From: Antilocapra americana
Taxonomy: Eukaryota; Chordata; Mammalia; Artiodactyla; Antilocapridae
Reading direction: 5' to 3'
DNA: 64,000 nt
NCBI GenBank assembly: GCA_007570785.1
Contig: ML661885.1
Coordinates: 19,378,995-19,442,994 of the forward strand
Shown: positions 21,277 through 32,225 of the stretch, in pieces
Numbering within the stretch: the stretch's first letter is position 1
Layout: each line of letters starts with the position of its first letter
Translations under genes and position numbers: made by a program
The notes under the pieces: generated by a model
What the model was told of the DNA's origin: nothing
Database searches by the model: none
Seen by the model: the letters and a program-made list of their open reading frames with translations, nothing else

Positions 21277-21945
21277 ATGTTGGATTTTCCACATCATATA
21301 TACATCCAGTTTTCAGCATACACAACTAGATGCAATTCTGAGAGAACTAATGGAGTTAGCACTGACACAGCATGTTCAGGGTTCAGTCCCTCAAGACTGC
21401 TATGCCTCCTCCCCCATTTCAGATGCCAAATTCAAGTTCCACCCTCTCACCTATACTTCTGACCAACCAACGGACTATAAATTGTGATTCCTCCTGCCTC
21501 AGGTTTGATAATTTGTTAGAACAGCTCACAAAACTCAATAAAGTACTTTACTTGCTGTTATCTTAGTGGCTCAGTTGGTAAAGAATCTGCCTGCAACGCA
21601 GGAGACCTGGGTTTGATCCCTGGCTTGGGACGATCCCCTGGAGAAGGGAATGGCAACCCACTCCATTACTCTTGCCTGGAGAATTCCATGGAAAGAGGAG
21701 CTGGCCAGGCAACAGTCCATGGGGTCACAAAGAGTCAGACACAACTGTGCGACTTTCACTTTTTCCACCATTTTTTGCTCATTTATTATGATATACACAC
21801 CTCAGGAGAAGCCAGGTTGAAAATATCCATAGGGCAAAGTATGAGAGAAAGATGACCAGGCTTCCATTCCCTCGCCAGATGTGTGAATCTCCCAGCACCA
21901 TTACATATTCACCAACCTAGAGGGTTTAGTATGTAGACATGATTG
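21277..21945 (+). mobile_element. old dispersed mammalian repeat, family not assigned, split by a Bov-tA
   Basis: The halves flanking the SINE at 21558-21765 join in a familiar order: taatttgttagaacagctc, acaaaactcaataaagtac, then atagggcaaagtatgag, cttccattccctcgccag and gtagacatgattgac. I know this as a widespread old mammalian repeat, probably an LTR retrotransposon piece, but cannot name it. Confidence 0.45.
21558..21765 (+). mobile_element. Bov-tA SINE
   Basis: A clean full-length copy: gtggctcagttggtaaagaa, ggcttgggacgatcccctgg, gtcagacacaactgtgcgac. It is among the least diverged SINEs of the window. Confidence 0.95.
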
Positions 21946-21949
21946 ACTC

Positions 21950-22077
21950 CATGGAGGAGGGCATGGCAACCCACTCCAGTATTCTTGCTTTGAGAATCCC
22001 ATGGACAGAGGAGCCTGGTGGCCTACATTTCATAGGGTCACAAAGAGTCAGACACGACTGAAGCGACTTAGCATACA
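21950..22077 (+). mobile_element. Bov-tA SINE, 5'-truncated
   Basis: It starts within the body (tggaggagggcatggcaac) and runs to agacacgactgaagcgactt and an ATGC-rich end. Confidence 0.92.
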
Positions 22078-22146
22078 TGCATGCATCACAGATGAGTATG
22101 CAATATGTGAAGATTGACTGCCTTGGCAAGTAATGCAAAACATTTC

Positions 22147-22197
22147 CTTAAGCCACTAAACTTCAAAAGAATTATAATGTCTCTACTCCCTCATTTT
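22147..22197. repeat. 51-bp sequence repeated at 23624
   Basis: cttaagccactaaacttc is followed by a stretch that differs from 23624-23674 at only about five positions. The two copies are in the same orientation, 1.48 kb apart, and neither flank continues the match. Origin unknown. Confidence 0.85.
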
Positions 22198-22539
22198 CCT
22201 ACCAAACTCTTTGGATACTCTCTTTGTCCTCTTATATTTGTAGTATGTAATCATGCATTCAGATAGAGAGAGAGGGCAACATGAGAAATGTAAGTGGATC
22301 TAAAGAATCAATTATAAGCCATGCAGATATGTCTGAGTAGCTAAAACAAGCCTGGAGATAAGGCTATTTGCATTTTCATCACAACTTGGTCACCAATTAT
22401 ACAGATGTATACAACTTGAAGACACTTTCCCTAATAGTGAAATAAAGAAATACGGCACATTCTGTTCTTTGCAAATGTTTTTATGATAATGCTTAAGTAT
22501 TAGTTATATATTTTTTTACTTATTCCTGAAATATAAGAC

Positions 22540-22597
22540 TTATTTTCATTCCATTTTTACTGATGATGAAACTGAGATTCTCAGAGTGAGGGTAGTT
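22540..22597 (+). mobile_element. MIR core fragment
   Basis: ttttactgatgatgaaactg followed by agattctcagagtgagg matches the MIR core. Old and short. Confidence 0.55.
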
Positions 22598-23265
22598 ACT
22601 TTTGTGGGCTGAGTTGTATCCCTAAAGTATACGTTAAAGTGCTAATCTCTGAGATTTGTGAATGTATACTGATAATTGTGTCTTTGTTGATATAATTGAG
22701 TTAAGATGAGATCATATTGGATTAAGGTGGCCTCAGATTCAATATGAGTGTGTCTTTATAAGCAAAGGAAACAAACATATACACACAAACAGAATGCCAT
22801 GTTAAGGTGGAGGCAGGAGGAAGAGTGATGAGTCTACATGTAAAAGAACATTGAAGGATTTTTGTCAATAATCAAAAGCTAGGAGAGAGACTTGAACAGC
22901 CTCTTTACCAGAGACTCCAGAAGGAATCAACACTGCTGACACCCGATTTCAGACTTCTATCTTCCAGCACTGTGATAGAATAAATTTCTGTTGTAAGCTA
23001 TCACGCGGCAGAGTGATAAAGAGCTCACCTGCCATTGAAGGAGATGCAAGAAATACAGGCTTGATCCCTGGGTCATAAAGATCCCCTGCAGTAGGGAATG
23101 GCAACCCTCTCCAGTATTCTTGCCAGGAGAATCCCATGGACAGAGGACCCTGGCAGGCTATAGACCATGGGATGGCAGAGTTGGACACAATTTAGTGCCA
23201 AAACAATAACAAAGGTACCAGTTCACAGTACTTTGTTAATATCAGCTCTAGGAAACTAATAGTTA
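22598..23265 (+). mobile_element. MLT1 LTR (ERVL-MaLR) split by a Bov-tA
   Basis: LTR landmarks in order: ggctgagttgtatccct, gttaagatgagatcata, attaaggtggcctcag, gaagagtgatgagtctac, gacacccgatttcagac, then AATAAA at 22979-22984. After the SINE it resumes with gtactttgttaatatcagc and ctctaggaaactaata. It is an old non-coding LTR with no internal region attached. Confidence 0.8.
23003..23212 (+). mobile_element. Bov-tA SINE inside the MLT1 LTR
   Basis: gataaagagctcacctgcc, gatcccctgcagtagggaat and cccatggacagaggaccc. The head is damaged. It separates the AATAAA of the LTR from its terminal 50 bp. Confidence 0.92.
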
Positions 23266-23422
23266 TCAAATTAACTGCAAATCTCGAGTTTCAGTTTTCC
23301 ATCTGTACTTCCTTGATGACTACCAGAGTGATGATAAAGTGAAAATGAGTAACACAATTTTGAATGCTAGCTTTGTAAACAATTCTAGCATTGAACATAA
23401 AGAAGGTCCTCAGTTCTCTTTT

Positions 23423-23617
23423 GTCTTCCCTTGTGGCTCAGCTGGTAAAGAATACGCTTGCAGTGCAGGAGACTTGGGTTCATTCCCTAGGTTGGAAAGA
23501 TCCCCTGGAGAAGGAAAAAGGCTACCCACTCCCGTATTCTAGCCTAGGGAATTGCATGCACTATATAGTCCATGGGGTTGCAAAGAGTCAGACACGACTG
23601 AGCAACTTTGACTTTCA
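23423..23617 (+). mobile_element. Bov-tA SINE
   Basis: cttcccttgtggctcagctg through gtcagacacgactgagcaac. Full length. Confidence 0.94.
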
Positions 23618-23623
23618 GCTATA

Positions 23624-23674
23624 CTTAAGCCACTAAACTTCAAAAGGATTTTAATGTTTCCACTCCCTCATTTA
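23624..23674. repeat. second copy of the 51-bp repeat
   Basis: Direct partner of 22147-22197 at roughly 90% identity, starting seven bases after a Bov-tA tail. Confidence 0.85.
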
Positions 23675-23949
23675 GGCTAAATGACTTTCTATACTACATA
23701 TTAAGTTGAAAAGAAGAAACTTTTGAGTCACTGTTGTATTTATCTTTTTGGTGGATAATTTAAGGATGTAGAGTTTTTAAATAAGTTACCTTGACTTTGC
23801 TCTTTTTAGCTTACCAGATACTATCAATTATGATTTCATATCTTACAAAATTAACATTTTTGCCTTTGGAGTGTTCACTTGAGCTCTACTGTTAGATTTG
23901 AAGAACTTTGGAGAGATGTGTAATGGAAGAATGTAAGATCAAGTGCCAA

Positions 23950-24055
23950 GTCCGGGGTTTTTTCAGATGAGGAAACTGAAACTCCCAAGATAACAAATTA
24001 GAAAAGAAATGTAATGCTAATCCAAGCTGTCATGATTCCCACTGTCTGAACTATA
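23950..24055 (+). mobile_element. MIR fragment
   Basis: cagatgaggaaactgaaac, then the acaaattagaaaagaaa and tgattcccactgtctgaact positions of a MIR 3' half. Confidence 0.6.
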
Positions 24056-26519
24056 TTAAATTATTTTGATTGAATTTTATATTTAGAAGACTGAAGCCTC
24101 TCAAGTTATGCATTAATTTGTTAATGTTGATGAATGCAATTTTAATGTGAGATTTGAATTATCAATAGTTTCTTCTTAGGGTGAGTATTAGTCAAAAATT
24201 TAGAGAAGAATGATATGCTTTAATAAAAATGTTTTTGTATTGTTTTGTGGGTATGCTTTTGTTTTAGGGTCTATTTCCTTCTCCCCGAAATCAAAGTTTT
24301 ATTAAATTAGGTGAAAATCCTCTCCTTTGCTTTGTCGATTGTAGAAAATATACATGGATCTATCATTTGAATCTTTTAAATTTCTAATGCATTTTCAACC
24401 ATTGCTGTACCTAATGGGAATGCACATACTATGAGAAGAATGAAAGTATTTAATTAAAGACTGTGAGACTCTCACAATTTAGGACAGAATCAAGAGAACC
24501 ATAGGGACCACATTCCTCATTAAAGTTTATTGTTGAAAATAAAATTGTTTTCAAGTGTTAAAAAAAAAACCCTCAGAATATCCTTAATATATATGAGAAA
24601 TTGACTTCAGTCCATATCACTTTAACAAAGACACAGAATTCACATAAGGTCATTCACTTTGTTTTCACCAGACATTAACCAGGAACAAACTAAGCCACAA
24701 AGCTGACAGCTAAAGAAATTCAACCTATCAGTTGTAAAACCAATAAGGAAACAATTCAAATTTTTAACATGAGGAAGAAAAGTACACAAAACCCCAACAC
24801 AGAAAGATATTTTATAATATTAATAACTGTATCTGAGTTTTTAGAATGTTCTGAATTGTAAAGAAAACTTACAATGTTGGTGCAATGTTCAATTCCCTAG
24901 AAACTGTTTGAGAAAGAATCAAGTGATTCAACAATAAACTTATGATTTTACCTACAAAGTGCTCTTTGTATATTGGTATTGCTATGAATTTCAAGATTCA
25001 TAGTGAATGTCATCAAGATGTTATCATTTTTCCTTACTTGCTTTTAAATACCCTATTCCTATGGGGCAGGATCAGAAGAACATCTTGCATTTCTAATCTT
25101 AATATTTCATATAAAAGAAACCACTCTAATTCCCCTCAGAGCACTTAACAGAATAACAAAGAGTATCCTGTGTCATCTTTTACTATTGCAGTTTTATACA
25201 ATTTATATACAGATGTGTGGGACAAGGCTTTAAAAAAATTGAGGAAATGTGCCAGAATTCTAAAATATGTAGACAAAACACAGTTTGTATTGTATAGAGT
25301 CACAACATTTCTTTGTCTAAAAGCAGATGATACAAGCAGGTCTTGATAGTGACTGATCATGAAAAGAAACCCCAGGAGCACAGAAACACTATAAAAAGAT
25401 CTGGAAGGAAGTCATTATGCTATTGAGGGAATAAGAAATTTAAGTCCTAGAGTTGTCAAATGTTCTCATTATAGGTCATCTTGGTGATTATCTGACATCT
25501 ACAGACAGAGTCACTTCTTAATCAAAAGAATGAATCATTATGATATTGATTCAGACCAAGATGTTTGAAATAATGAGTCCAGTAATTCATATATAAATTT
25601 GGAGATAATTCCAACAACTTTTTTGCTAACATTTTACACCAAATGAAAATATGTTTTTATATTTTTGTTGATTATATTAAAGTATAGCCATAGCCACACT
25701 GACAATGAAATTACAATTGTGTAATCTGCTAAATAAGACCTAAAAAATAATGGAGGTTGCTAATATCATGATGCCATCACATGGATTGATTCTTTTCAAA
25801 TAGTATATAGAATTACTCTCTCCTAATAATAATGTAGAAACTTACATAGAATTTTACTGGAAAGAAGAGTGACTTAATATTTTAAAACTGTTTTCAAAAC
25901 TAAGTGGCTTGATGATTGTAAATGACTAGCCAGTTTGGCAAAAGAAAAGCAACTGTTTCCAAATTATACTAAACTCAATTTAAGATCAGTTAATCCCTGA
26001 CAGAATCTAAAGCTATTATGGACATAATCTGTAGGCATTGCACATTTAGTTGAAACAGATATTCAATTAAAGACAGAGGAGAGGAGCTATGGATACAACA
26101 TACTTTCAGGAGAATAAATGACTATTTATTAAACCTAGAAAACTGTAACCAGTAAACAGTTGTTTTAGGCATGGATCCAACTATACCAAGGGTCTTTCTT
26201 TCCATTATTTCATTGCTGTTGGTGGTGACAAAGAAGAAACAGAAGAGGGAGGGACTTTGAGAAAGCAGAATCATGTTTTTCCAATCCCTTAGAATTATGT
26301 GATGAATTAAACCAAAATGACTTAAAGGAGTATAAGCATCTAAAGGAGTAATAAAAGAAAATGAGAGAAAAAATGATGATGTCACTCTCCTGAAGGAGTG
26401 AAACTACCTGGAGTTCCACAATGTTTAGGGTTTATTCAACCTAATGCTATTTATTTCATTCTTATTAAGAGAGATTGTCATATAGTCTACCTCTGTCCAA
26501 TATCAGAGTAGTAAAGACC
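24056..26519. other. long unassigned stretch
   Basis: About 2.5 kb of AT-rich sequence with no nameable repeat, RNA gene or conserved frame. The frames 24942-25148, 25145-25381 and 26122-26419 show no motif I recognise. Confidence 0.45.
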
Positions 26520-26665
26520 TTGCTTGGGTTCTTGGCATCCAAATATCTGTGTTGGACTCCTGCCCTCATAACAATTATTACATGTGTGATTGGCAAAATT
26601 ATCTGTGTCTTAATATGACCTTAATAAAACAGATGTAATGACTGTGTTAACACTTATTGTTTAGT
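26520..26665 (+). mobile_element. MIR relic
   Basis: gttggactcctgccctcat, tgtgtgattggcaaaatta and acagatgtaatgactgtg follow the MIR order. Confidence 0.55.
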
Positions 26666-26829
26666 TTTTTTGATAACAAATAAATTAGAAGCTCAGAATG
26701 TCAAATCATCATCACCAGTCATTATTCACCACTTGTTCTTCTCAGAAATACTTAGTATGCTACAACATGTGGACTTTCTCAAATTACAGATCACAGAGTA
26801 AACCCCATTTGATTTTTTGATTATTCTTA

Positions 26830-27071
26830 TAGGAAGATGGGCTTTACAGGTGGTGCTAGATGTAAAGAACTCACCTGACAATGCAAGAGAAGCAAGAGAC
26901 ACAAGTTTGATCCCTGGGTTGGGAAGATCTCCTGGAGGAAGACATGGGAACTCACTGCAGTATTCTTGCCTGGAAAGTCCCATGGACAGATGAACTTAGG
27001 GGGCTGCAGTCCATAGGGTCACAAAGAGATGTACATGACTGAAGCAACTTAGCACACATGCATAGGAAAAT
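26830..27071 (+). mobile_element. Bov-tA SINE with 10-bp target duplication
   Basis: Full-length copy between ataggaagat (26830-26839) and ataggaaaat (27062-27071), one mismatch. The tail is gaagcaacttagcacacatg. Confidence 0.93.
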
Positions 27072-27632
27072 AGTAATGAACACTGTATAAAATGAATTCA
27101 AATTGTTATTAAAAAGAGAAAGAAGTGCCTTATGGTTTGCTTAGCTCATTAATTTAAGCATTCTTTGTGATCATTTATATATGGAATGTGATTTTTGTTT
27201 TTCACAAACTGATGCTGATACATTACCCAAAAGGGCTTTGGAAAATTTTTTGTGAGAAAAGTATTTAGACTTGAATTAGATACAAGTTTTCCAAAGAAAA
27301 CTGCTATAATCTATTAAGTAAACTGTGCATATTTAGTGCTGAAAGTTCTTGTAAATCACACCATTCCTTAAAATCTTTTATTTATTACACAATAAAGCAT
27401 ATTTTCTTACTTGTCTTTACTTTCCTTTTCATATTGCTTTTTTCTATCTGGGCTGTTTCAAACCAAAACTATATACCAGGATGAAATTCACAAGTTCAAC
27501 TTAATTAACTCTAGAAAGACCTTTATTTAACTCTAGAAAAATATATTTCCCCAAATTGAAGATGTTCATTGTCTTTTAGGTAAAATACTGAAAATACATC
27601 GACTTGTTATTTTTAGTAAGATATACATGGGT
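27072..27632. other. unassigned sequence
   Basis: Nothing recognised; AT-rich. Confidence 0.45.
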
Positions 27633-28058
27633 AGAAAACATCTGTAAATTAGATGGACGAAACTGGAGCCCATTATCCAGAGTGAAGTAAGCCAGAAGCA
27701 AAAACAACAATACAGTATATTAACACATATATATGGAATTTAGAAAGACAGTAACGAGAACCCAACATGGGAGACAACAAAAGGAATGCAGATGTATAGA
27801 ATAGACTCGTGGACTTTGTGGATGAGGGTAAGGGTGGGATGATATGGGAGAAGGGCATTGAAGCATGTTAATTGTCATGTGTCTAATCAATCGCCAGCCC
27901 AGGATTGATGCTCGGGACTGGTGCAGCGAGATTTCCCGGGGGGGAGGGAGGAGGGAGGGGGGTTCCGGAGGGGAAGCATATGTAAACCCATGGTGATATC
28001 ATGACAATGTATGGCAAAAACAATAATTAAAAAAAAAAGAAAACATCTGTAAATTAGA
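27633..28058 (+). mobile_element. young L1, 0.38 kb 3' end, long perfect target duplication
   Basis: Only the last codons of ORF2 and the 3'-UTR are present (27654-28037). The 21-bp flank beginning agaaaacatctgtaaatt is identical at 27633-27653 and 28038-28058. The 3'-UTR differs from that of the L1 at 9871 at about six sites in 380 bp, so both copies are recent. Confidence 0.97.
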
Positions 28059-28560
28059 AAAATTAAGAAAAATAAAATATTTTTAAGGGTTAATTATCAT
28101 TCGGAGGCAAGGCTTGCACTCTTTCCTTGAATTTGTAGGAAATGTAAGGTAACATGACATACTCATAGAAACCTGAAAAGCTAAGGACTTGAAGCTAACT
28201 TTGAAATGACATATTTCACAGGTGGAATGAGAAGAATTTAAAGTGAGAATAGATGATCTAACTTTCAAATTACACTGCCGCACTTTTAGAGCAAAAGAAG
28301 AGAGGGTTTAAGACTGTAAACAAATGAGCCTTTTATTTTTCTCTTCCTAGTTAAGTTGATGCTAGTTATAGAAATCTATGTCCAAAATTTTATCTTAAAT
28401 TATTTACAGGAGGCTGAGCTTCTATCTACTTATACCAAATGCACTTAGAGCCCAGAGATGGCCCTTTAACCTAAATTCTGTGTAAAATATTATATTCTCT
28501 GACTTTGTCATCATTTTTAAGCTTCTATTTTCACTTAGAATATATGGAGTTGTATTTTTG
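28059..28560. other. unassigned sequence
   Basis: No repeat or coding feature recognised. Confidence 0.4.
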
Positions 28561-29062
28561 CCATCACCATAGATGGTGACTGCAGCCATGAAATTAAAAG
28601 ACTCTTGTTCCTTGGAAGGAAAGAAATGACAAACCTAGAAAGCATATTAAAAAAACAGAGACATCACTTTGCTGACAAAGGTCCATATAGTCAAAGCTAT
28701 GGTTTTCCCAGTAGTCATGTGTGGATGTCATAGTTGAGTTATAAAGGAGGCTGAGAGCCAAAGAATTGATGCTTTCAAACTGTGGTGCTGAAGAAGACAG
28801 TGGAGAGTCCCTTGGACTGCAAGGACATCAAACCAGTCAATCCTGAAGGAAATCAACTCTGAATATTCATTGAAAGGACTGTTGCTGAAGGTGAAGCCGC
28901 ATTACTTTGGCCACCTGATGCTAAGAGCTAACTCTTTATAAAAGACCCTGATGCTGGGAAAGATTGAAGGCAAAAAGAAGAGGGCTGCAGAGACTGTGAT
29001 GGTTAGATAGCATCAATAGCTGAACGGGGTTGCAAATAGTCAGACAAGACTTGGAGTGAACC
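28561..29062 (+). mobile_element. BovB, 5'-truncated 3' end
   Basis: It starts in the RT C-terminal region (atggtgactgcagccatg), continues through gtccatatagtcaaagc and tggccacctgatgctaag, and ends gtcagacaagacttgg. A TGA after ggatgtcatagt and many substitutions leave no frame of note. It is more diverged than the BovB at 9515. Confidence 0.9.
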
Positions 29063-29137
29063 ATAGCAGCAAGTTGTGCCACCTTTCTAATCTTACCAAA
29101 AGAAGCACACTAGGATGTTGTCAAGGAGCAGTCTCTG

Positions 29138-29310
29138 CCGTCAACAGAGCTGGACTCTGATCCAAACATTACCGCCTTCACACTGTGAAAATTTTATTGG
29201 ATAATTTAATCTCTCTTTGCAGCATCTCCATATCCTAAAATGGGGATGCGAGTTTGCTAATTTTAGGGTTTTTAGAAATTTCGAATGAGCGTCTAGATTT
29301 CTGATTTTGA
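29138..29310 (+). mobile_element. MIR relic
   Basis: agagctggactctgatcc, acactgtgaaaattttattgg, 'aatctctctttgcagcatc' and ctaaaatggggatgcgag keep the MIR order. Unusually, it retains several CpG sites. Confidence 0.6.
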
Positions 29311-29689
29311 GTCCAGTATGTAACTGATGAGCTGCCAAAAGCTCAGCGTAGACTAGCTTGAGAGTTAGAAGCTCTGAGGGGGTTCAATCTCAGTGTGATC
29401 TTCCACAGTTTTGTGAATTTTCCGTTGACAGCCCTGCCAGTAAAGATCAGAGAAAATTCTCTTATGTTTCCTGGGAAGGGAGAGAAAATTTACCTTATCA
29501 AAATAAATTCAGAGCATTCTGTTTCCCTTAACAACAAGGCCTGTCCTCAGCAGAAACTGAAACTGAACTTAGTTGTGGGACTATAGAATGCTTTTCTTCC
29601 CTCCGTGTCAGGGGGACTTCTGCATTGCAACAGGGATTGCAGGTAAAAGAACTGCAAGCTTCCTACTCTAACAGGTCACTAGGAAAACT

Positions 29690-30060
29690 CAAAAACAATA
29701 AGGGAGATAGAAATCACAAAAGTAGAGGGAATTTTAGCCTATAACACTACAGATAATAGTGATTGTTGCTTATTAGGCAAATAAACATGAAACCTCACAT
29801 TATTAGGCCTATCTACCTCAGTCATTTATTACTCAGCACATCATGTCCAGCATTCAACAAAAAATTAAAATTCATACTATAAGCCAAAATTAGCGCTTCA
29901 AAGAGATAAAGTAAACATTCTGAGTCAAAATCAGACTCAAATATGAGACATTTTGGTATTATCAAACATAAAATCTAACATAACTGTGACTAATATTCTA
30001 AGGGCTCTAAGGGAAAAAGTGGACAACAGGCAAGAACAGATGGGTAAAGAGAGAGGTAGA
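29690..30060 (+). mobile_element. old L1 or HAL1, ORF1-upstream fragment
   Basis: gtccagcattcaacaaaaaa (about 29847), attctaagggctctaaggg (about 29994) and caagaacagatgggtaaag (about 30031) match the ORF1-side region of an old mammalian L1. The related piece at 54290-54446 shows the same words. Confidence 0.6.
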
Positions 30061-30846
30061 ATTCGATTTACCAGTCCTATCAAAGTTGTACTTTGGTAGG
30101 AATAATTTTATGTTCAAGAAAAATTTGAGGCTTTTCTTAGACAATTTGTTTTCTTAAAAACAGGAAGCTACATTTTCAAAAACAAACAAACAAACAAACC
30201 CAACCTATAACCATAACATTTTGAAATTAATAAGAGACTCAGACATCACAAGCTTTGAATAGGTTTTTTTGGAAAAGTACATTTTCCAAACTTCACTTTC
30301 TTGATAGGTTTCTTCAAATAATTACTTTAAAAAAATCCCTATTAATTCTATCTATAAGCTAGTGTCTCATCTGATGAACATGAAACTATTTTCTTGATAT
30401 TTAGTCATTGAGAGGGATGTTTGATAATGTATTTGCTATGTTTACTCTAAAGGTCTATTTGCCTTTATATTTATCAATCAGAAATCTTTAGTAGGAATTT
30501 TTTGACCTATCTTTATACATTCTAAATTTATATCTTTCTTATAAAATTTTAAGCATTCATTTGGAAAGCATTTACTAAATATTACATGCTTGTCTTCCTA
30601 TTCTAAGAGCTTGTGATATGTTTAAGACATTGAACATGCTTACAGAAAATAACATGCATGTGTGTGGTGTTTACAATAAAATTGGAACCCTTTGAAAATT
30701 TTCTGATTCTACCTGAGGGATCAAGGGAAATACAAATCTAGCAAATTTTGAGTTATAAGTAGGAATTTTGTCCTTGAAGAGTGCTATATTAAGCCAGGTA
30801 AAGCATTAGAGATGGAACCAACTTTTTATATATAATTGATACAGAT
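30061..30846. other. unassigned sequence
   Basis: AT-rich, includes a CAAA repeat at about 30180-30200. Nothing else recognised. Confidence 0.4.
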
Positions 30847-31053
30847 ATGGGCTTCCCAGGTGGCTCAATGGTAAAGAATACATCTTTACTGTGTTGCTTT
30901 GCTCCTTGGGTCAGGAAGATCCCCTGGATAAGGAAATGGCAATCCACTCTACTGTTCTTGCCTGGGAAATCCCATGTGGAGCCTGCTAGGCTCCACAGTC
31001 CATGGGGTCCCCAAAGAGTAAGACATGACTTAGTGACTAAACAGCAACAGCAA
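30847..31053 (+). mobile_element. Bov-tA SINE
   Basis: gggcttcccaggtggctca to cagtccatggggtccccaaag, ending gtgactaaacagcaacagc. It lacks part of the middle after cccatgtggagcctg. Confidence 0.94.
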
Positions 31054-31429
31054 AGATAGACAGATGTGAGATAGTTTTGATACCATTCATGCTTTTAAAA
31101 TTTGAGTAATAATTATTAACAAAGTGGCCAGCAAAGTTTACTGAGCAATTGCTATATGCTAGTTTATTCAAGACATTTCCAAATAAATAAGCAAATAGTA
31201 CCGTTCTCTTTAACTTGTGAAAGAAATCTTATCAACTCCAAACCCAGTTCTTTTTCCATTAAATAAATGGTTGAATCACCCAGGGTTGTAGAAAGACATA
31301 TTGTATCAAAAGTAGTAAATAAATTTACTGTTTTCATGAAGTAGTGTCTAGACTGTTAAGAAGAATAGGGTGGAGGGTCAGAGGCAGTATAATCAGGTTT
31401 CTTGTGAGTGAACTTGGACTTATCTTATG

Positions 31430-32055
31430 TAGCCATGTTTTTAAGCTGTGTAACACATTGCCACACATATAGTGGCTTAAAGCAACATGCATCAGTTAGT
31501 TCTTAGTTCTGTAAATCAGAAGACCAGCTTAGCATGGCATAATTCTTCATTCTGCTACTTTCCAGCCTGAAATCAAGGTGTTCACTGTACTTAGGTTTTG
31601 TATGAAGCCATTTAGGATGAATTCACTTCCAAGTTCTTACAGGTTTTTGGCAAACTTCAGTTCCTTGTGGTTGTAGGGCTGAGGTCCCCATTTGCTTGCT
31701 GGATGTCTGCTTGTGGGCTACTCTCAATTCATTGAAATCCACTAAGAATGTAGCTACATGACCCTCTCTATCTTCAAAGCCAAAAAACAATTTTCTCTAC
31801 TGTCAAATCTCTATGATGCTTTCAGTCTCTCCGACTGAATCATTGGCCTCAGTAAGACATCAGTTGATTTTCAAGGAACACCTGATTAGGTCAGCCCCAC
31901 TGAAGATAATCTCCTTTTATTAAAATGAACTGTGCCAAATAACAACCTAATCCCAGGAGTGAAATCCATCATGTTCACAGATCCAGGGATTATACAGTTT
32001 ATGTACTCCAAGGGATGGGGATCTTGGAGGTCATATTAAAATTCTGCTGACCACA
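31430..32055. mobile_element. old dispersed mammalian repeat, family not assigned
   Basis: Phrases such as agtggcttaaagcaacatg, gcctgaaatcaaggtgttc, aggtcagccccactgaag and attctgctgaccacatcc match a common old element with an LTR- or DNA-transposon-like 3' end. I cannot give a family or strand. Confidence 0.4.
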
Positions 32056-32057
32056 TC

Positions 32058-32225
32058 CTGTGACTTTGTGTAAGTCATTCAAGCTCATAAAACTAATTTC
32101 CCTGTAAATATAATGGGAATGCTTACTTCATAAGATGACTTGGAGGGCTCCCAAGAGGTAATATATGAAAGTATTTAGCATATTATCTGAAAAATAATAA
32201 TCATTCAATAAATGTTAATCATTAC
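32058..32225 (+). mobile_element. MIR relic
   Basis: gtgactttgtgtaagtcatt, taatttccctgtaaatataa and tcattcaataaatgttaatc. Confidence 0.65.
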
